This document shows positions 5,678 to 9,266 of a stretch of DNA of 9,266 nucleotides, one piece after another. How positions within the stretch are numbered: the stretch's first letter is position 1; every line of letters begins with the position of its first letter. The notes beneath the pieces are model-generated. The model worked only from the letters and a program-made list of their open reading frames with translations, was not told where the DNA came from and searched no databases. A program made the position numbers and the translations under genes. This DNA comes from Spirochaetota bacterium (GTDB lineage Bacteria > Spirochaetota > Spirochaetia > B11-G9): NCBI GenBank assembly GCA_003641695.1, contig QNBL01000081.1, positions 1 through 9,266 on the forward strand, given 5' to 3'.

Positions 5678-7534
5678 GTGGCGAGAATACCTGAAACCAT
5701 TGGGAAATACAAGGTTGAATCACTCATAGCAAAGGGAGGGATGGGAGCGGTCTACAAAGCCATCCACCCTACCTTGAACCGTCCGGTTATAATTAAAAAA
5801 CTGACCCTCAGAGGCCGCAAGGATATTACCGAAAGGTTCAAAAGAGAAGCACGGATACTCATGGACTTCCGGAACGACGGAATCGTAAATATGTACGATC
5901 ACTTCAACATTGGATCATCCTACTACATTGTCCTAGAATTTGTTGATGGAGCTGCTCTTGATGAAATTATCAGAAAACAGCGGTATCTCGATAACGGCAC
6001 TGCGGCATACATCCTGTATCATACAGCCCTGGCACTCAATTACGCACACGGGAAGAAAGTTGTTCACCGGGATATCAAACCCGCTAACCTGCTCCTTTCA
6101 AAACACGGAGATATAAAACTGGTTGATTTCGGTATTGCCGTTTCAGATGAGGATTCTGATACCGGTCTTACCCGTGAAGGGATGAGCCTTGGAACCCCCG
6201 GATATATGGCGCCTGAACAGTTCAATAATACAAAAAATGTTGACCAGAGAGCCGATATCTACTCCCTTGGAGTACTGGTATATGAGATGCTTACAGGCAA
6301 AAAACCTTTTCCGGGTGCATTCACTCCGGAATTGGTATCCAGCATTCAGAAAGGTAAGTATACAAACCCGCGTAAATACAATCCCGGTATCCATCCGGTA
6401 CTGCTGAAATTCATAAAAAAATCCATGAATCCCAAACCGGAACGAAGATACAAAGATTTACTTCCGGTCATAAAAATGCTCGAACGATTTCTTAAACATT
6501 GGAATACTGAAGAACTTTCACATGTTGTATCCCGGCTCGCAGAGGGGAAAGACCCCCAGAAGCCTAAACCGAACAAAAAGGTTAAGGTAATTTTTACAGC
6601 AGTTCTCTCTGCTGCTGCTCTCCTTGTCATTGTACCTGGAACTGTTTTCTGCTATTTTACCGGAGCCCACAACGTCCTGCTCCACCCCAAAAGTTATGAG
6701 CCGGTGCTTTTTTCCGTCCGGGTCCCCACAGGGGTGCAGCCGGGCAACAGGATATTTATAAAGACTGACATCTTCCGGGACGATAACAGAAAAATTCCAG
6801 AGGTGGAAAACCGTAGAATATTCTTCAGAAGAATTACGACTCCGGGTAACGGGAGCGGCTACCTGTTTCGTTCGACTCCTGTATACCTTCAAAGAGGTGC
6901 CTACAGAGCAAAGATAGAGATCGAGAATACCCTGAACTGGTACTCCTTTGTAGTTAACTCGGACAAAGTTTCAATCAACATCAATAAAACTGATATTCCG
7001 CCTTCAAAGGTACGTGTTTCTGTTCGTGTAAAAGATATTCTAAACGGAAAGACAATAACAAAGGGAAATCTGATTTTTATATCACGGAATGGGAAATGGG
7101 AAAGGTTTGGGAACAATGAAATTCTCAAATCGGGAAGTGTTTCCCGGTTCAGGATTGAAAACCCGCTCTATCATACCAAGATTTTTGCCCTCAGAATAAA
7201 GGAGGGGCAGGATACGCTTGACATAGAAGCGGGGCTTGTTCCCCTGCCGGGAACCCTTGTTTTATCCAGGGAAAGGGATGAGATTAAATTCAGAATTAAC
7301 GGACATGATGATATCCTTTCTGCAGAAGAAGTGCCAAATACCCTGGATTTAAACGGAACACCTTCTTTTCAGGGGAAACTTGCACCGGGTGAGTATAACC
7401 TTGAAGCACGGTACAAAAGCAAGAAAATAACGATTCCCCTGAAGATAGCAGTTAATAAGACATTCGCTGTTACCGTTTTTCGGGATTCAGCTACAAACGG
7501 ATTAAAATACACAGTTAAACAGGCAGGGAGGTAG
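5678..7534 (+). CDS. Transmembrane Hanks-type Ser/Thr protein kinase
   Basis: A 618-residue kinase (GTG start) phosphorylating protein Ser/Thr. Catalytic domain at about residues 9-275: glycine loop AKGGMGAVYKA (18-28), ATP-binding Lys in VIIKKL (about K40), HRDIKPANLLL (H130, D132, N137), DFG Mg site (D150), activation segment ending GTPGYMAPEQ (172-181), and DIYSLGVLVYEMLTGKKPF. All catalytic residues are kept, so it should be active. A basic linker (KPKPNKKVKV) precedes one membrane helix at about 304-328, followed by about 290 residues outside the cytoplasm. That part is strand-rich; its end (about 524-602: GTLVLSR, INGHDD, FQGKLAPGEYNLEARY, KTFAVTV) resembles a PEGA-type repeat, which is a tentative match. 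There is no PASTA repeat. This layout suggests sensing of the envelope or of the vWA partner, relayed to cytoplasmic targets such as the upstream partner protein and the FHA protein. It abuts the FHA gene by 1 base. Confidence 0.93.
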   Translation: MARIPETIGKYKVESLIAKGGMGAVYKAIHPTLNRPVIIKKLTLRGRKDITERFKREARILMDFRNDGIVNMYDHFNIGSSYYIVLEFVDGAALDEIIRKQRYLDNGTAAYILYHTALALNYAHGKKVVHRDIKPANLLLSKHGDIKLVDFGIAVSDEDSDTGLTREGMSLGTPGYMAPEQFNNTKNVDQRADIYSLGVLVYEMLTGKKPFPGAFTPELVSSIQKGKYTNPRKYNPGIHPVLLKFIKKSMNPKPERRYKDLLPVIKMLERFLKHWNTEELSHVVSRLAEGKDPQKPKPNKKVKVIFTAVLSAAALLVIVPGTVFCYFTGAHNVLLHPKSYEPVLFSVRVPTGVQPGNRIFIKTDIFRDDNRKIPEVENRRIFFRRITTPGNGSGYLFRSTPVYLQRGAYRAKIEIENTLNWYSFVVNSDKVSININKTDIPPSKVRVSVRVKDILNGKTITKGNLIFISRNGKWERFGNNEILKSGSVSRFRIENPLYHTKIFALRIKEGQDTLDIEAGLVPLPGTLVLSRERDEIKFRINGHDDILSAEEVPNTLDLNGTPSFQGKLAPGEYNLEARYKSKKITIPLKIAVNKTFAVTVFRDSATNGLKYTVKQAGR

Positions 7535-7535
7535 T

Positions 7536-8420
7536 ATGTCTGCATTATACAAGAAACTATTTATGTTACTGACAGGAACTGCCGCAGGGCTTGCATCATG
7601 GGCAGTGATGGAAATCCTTCTGTACTACGGAGAAGAAATTGGACGGCATATAATCTGGAACGGACTGACAGGAGCTTTTATTGGATTATTCTTCGGTTTT
7701 TTCTTCGGGAGTGCTGAAGGAGTAATGTTCTCAGACAGCCAGAGAGCAATCCGCGGCGGTATTATCGGAGCAGCTTTGGGACTTTTAGGCGGAGCAGCAG
7801 CGGTAATTCTAGCCCAGGGATTAGTGTATCTCATAGGAAATACCGAGTTCTTCACCTCTTCAGTTTCAGAATCCCTTGTTGTCCCTCTATCCAGAGCAGC
7901 AGGATGGGGAATACTGGGACTTGTCGTCGGGTCCCTCGAAGGAATACGAAATAAATCAGGCAGAAGAACGCTGATAGGTATGGCTGGTGGATTTCTGGGA
8001 GGATTTCTGGGAGGGGCACTTCTGGAATTCCTTGCCAGAGTCTGGTCAAATGAACTTTTTTCAAGAGGTACAGGACTCGTAATCCTCGGGATTGGAACAG
8101 GATTGTTTCTGGGGGTTTTTGAATACTCCCGATCCTTCGGAATAGTCAGGATTCTTACCGGCCCTTACAAAGGGAAGGATTACATCCTGACCATGCGGAA
8201 AACAAAACTGGGAACCTCTCCATGGACTCATATTCCACTGAAGGACTACATGGGTGTAGAAAATAACCATGCACACTTCTCTGCCGATAATAACGGAGTG
8301 ACTATATCAGAGGAACAGGGAAAGGTTTTAGTCAACGACTTTGAGGTATCAAGCCGGGAACTCAAGTATGAGGATGTCATTCAGATAGGCAGTGCAAAAC
8401 TTCTCTATCTGCCCAGATAA
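7536..8420 (+). CDS. Six-helix glycine-rich membrane protein with C-terminal FHA-like domain
   Basis: A 294-residue protein, ATG with AGGGAGG 4 bases upstream. Residues 1-197 hold about six membrane helices (near 7-28, 42-65, 73-100, 118-136, 145-168, 178-197) dense in GxxxG. The segment 54-86 repeats at 128-160 without a gap: GSAEG/GSLEG, then an R-containing loop, then GGxxGG-rich helix. A third partial copy lies at 185-197 (GTGLFLGVFEY). Residues about 203-292 look like an FHA domain: ILTGPYKGKDYIL, KLGTS, VENNHAHF, KVLVNDFEV, LKYEDVIQIGSAKLLYL. The canonical phosphothreonine contacts are altered: Arg of the GR motif is T227 and the Ser three before the HA His is E242, while H245 and N267 remain. 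Even helix number and a basic N-terminus put the FHA domain in the cytoplasm, where it could bind the kinase or its targets. Membrane and FHA calls are firm; ligand is not known. Confidence 0.85.
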   Translation: MSALYKKLFMLLTGTAAGLASWAVMEILLYYGEEIGRHIIWNGLTGAFIGLFFGFFFGSAEGVMFSDSQRAIRGGIIGAALGLLGGAAAVILAQGLVYLIGNTEFFTSSVSESLVVPLSRAAGWGILGLVVGSLEGIRNKSGRRTLIGMAGGFLGGFLGGALLEFLARVWSNELFSRGTGLVILGIGTGLFLGVFEYSRSFGIVRILTGPYKGKDYILTMRKTKLGTSPWTHIPLKDYMGVENNHAHFSADNNGVTISEEQGKVLVNDFEVSSRELKYEDVIQIGSAKLLYLPR

Positions 8421-8453
8421 CCGCCAGAGAACCAGTAGAGAAAGGAGAAACGG

Positions 8454-9266
8454 ATGAAGATGAAAAAACTATTCCTGACAGGGATGTTTATGATAGCTGT
8501 TATGCCCGGGATGCTCATTGCCCAGAATCTGACAATTACCCAGATAGATTCCGGAAGACTTCTTGAAACATCAAGGATAGACTGCTTTTTGAGCCTCACC
8601 GATAAAGAGGGGATCCCTTTAACTACTATAGATCCCGGAGAGATAAGAATCCAGCATGAAAAACAAGGGGGTATGTCCCCTGCAGAGATCCTGTCGATTG
8701 TGAAGAACGGCGCTTCAGATACAGCAATGACCTTTCTGCTCGTTATTGATAACTCCGGAAGTATGTATGATCCAGTGGGGCATGGTGAACAGGGAAGCAG
8801 AATGGAACATGCCTTAAAAGCAGTGTATGCATTCCTCGATGAAATAAAATCTTCAAAGGCCAGAGTCGGAGCAGCAGTATTCAACACCAGGTATACCCTT
8901 CTCTCTAAACCGGTTAAAGACATTATGGCCGTAGAAGAAGCACTTAAACGTATCACGAAACCGGATAAAAAGGAATCATATACCGAACTCTATTACGCAA
9001 TAACCAGAGCTGCTGATGATCTTTCCCGGTACAGGGGCAGAAAAGCTGTGATTCTCCTTTCCGACGGAGAGAACTATCCTTACTTTAAAAAGTCAGGAAA
9101 ACCCAATCCCGAAACAGGAACCGCCCTTTACAAACCTGAAGACAGTCTTGACCGTCTCATAAAAGATGGTATTACCCTGTACGGGATCAATTTTTCGTTG
9201 AAAAAGGATCCTTCCTTGTCAAGAATAAGTGTTGAATCCGGTGGTACCGTCTTTGACGCATTGACA
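8454..9266 (+). CDS. Exported von Willebrand factor A domain protein (3' truncated by window)
   Basis: An open frame of 271 residues running off the window. The ATG has AAAGGAG 6 bases upstream. A signal peptide is visible: KMKK, a hydrophobic core (LFLTGMFMIAVMPGML) and a likely cut after LIA before Gln24; there is no lipobox Cys. Residues about 25-68 form a beta domain of the kind that often precedes such vWA domains (FLSLTDKEGIPLTTIDPGEIRI). The vWA domain starts near 92 with a complete MIDAS metal site: DNSGS (D99, S101, S103), the Thr of ESYTELYYAI (T177), and LLSDGEN (D204). It should therefore bind a divalent metal and a protein ligand in the periplasm or outside. It is 33 bases after the FHA gene with no terminator between, so it is likely part of the same operon, and a natural ligand would be the outer part of the kinase; that pairing is inference. 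Confidence 0.9.
   Translation, partial: MKMKKLFLTGMFMIAVMPGMLIAQNLTITQIDSGRLLETSRIDCFLSLTDKEGIPLTTIDPGEIRIQHEKQGGMSPAEILSIVKNGASDTAMTFLLVIDNSGSMYDPVGHGEQGSRMEHALKAVYAFLDEIKSSKARVGAAVFNTRYTLLSKPVKDIMAVEEALKRITKPDKKESYTELYYAITRAADDLSRYRGRKAVILLSDGENYPYFKKSGKPNPETGTALYKPEDSLDRLIKDGITLYGINFSLKKDPSLSRISVESGGTVFDALT

Noticed and set aside
4666..8420. Type VI secretion phospho-control set (kinase/phosphatase/FHA)
   Set aside because: No secretion structural genes in the window, the phosphatase is PPP-like rather than PP2C, and the FHA protein has a different architecture.
8405..8956. Minus-strand open frame of 183 codons
   Set aside because: It lies antisense to the signal peptide and vWA domain, whose motifs are unmistakable; no ribosome site or recognisable protein.

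Overview
The window is a compact, gene-dense stretch of bacterial chromosome with no RNA gene, mobile element or CRISPR array that I can see. The organism is probably a diderm, free-living bacterium of the spirochaete type (Spirochaeta/Sediminispirochaeta-like). This is inferred from the mix of families: an LL-diaminopimelate aminotransferase (DapL) lysine route, a YwbE-like small protein, a DUF2804 protein and a Hanks kinase/FHA/vWA cluster. No single marker proves it and I could not run a database search.

Left part (1-3122, + strand): the 3' end of dapL, then lysA, a ywbE-like gene and a DUF2804 gene, all closely spaced and probably co-transcribed. DapL makes LL-diaminopimelate and LysA decarboxylates meso-diaminopimelate to L-lysine, so these two are consecutive-route enzymes. 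The other two are passengers of unclear function. The operon ends tail-to-tail with a minus-strand gene at 3142-4002.

Right part (3142-9266) is the interesting half. Two divergent genes share a 130-bp A/T-tract-rich intergenic region. They encode paralogues of one unrecognised domain of about 165 residues. The minus-strand copy carries an added C-terminal HU/IHF-type DNA-binding domain, while the plus-strand copy is the bare domain. The plus-strand copy heads a tight run of genes, with gaps of 2, 1, 1 and 33 bases: a PPP-like metallophosphoesterase, a membrane-spanning Hanks-type Ser/Thr kinase with a beta-rich extracytoplasmic part, a six-helix membrane protein ending in an FHA-like domain, and an exported vWA (MIDAS) protein cut by the window end.

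Read together, this looks like a transmembrane phospho-signalling module: writer (kinase), eraser (phosphatase), reader (FHA), extracytoplasmic partner (vWA), plus a partner protein whose HU-fused sibling could be a DNA-bound output or autoregulator. Three points make it non-standard. The phosphatase lacks the Asp-Arg of the GDxxDRG signature. The FHA domain lacks the phosphothreonine-contacting Arg and Ser. The HU fusion is paired with a bare paralogue across a shared promoter region. The system-level role is inference; the motifs and spacing are read directly.
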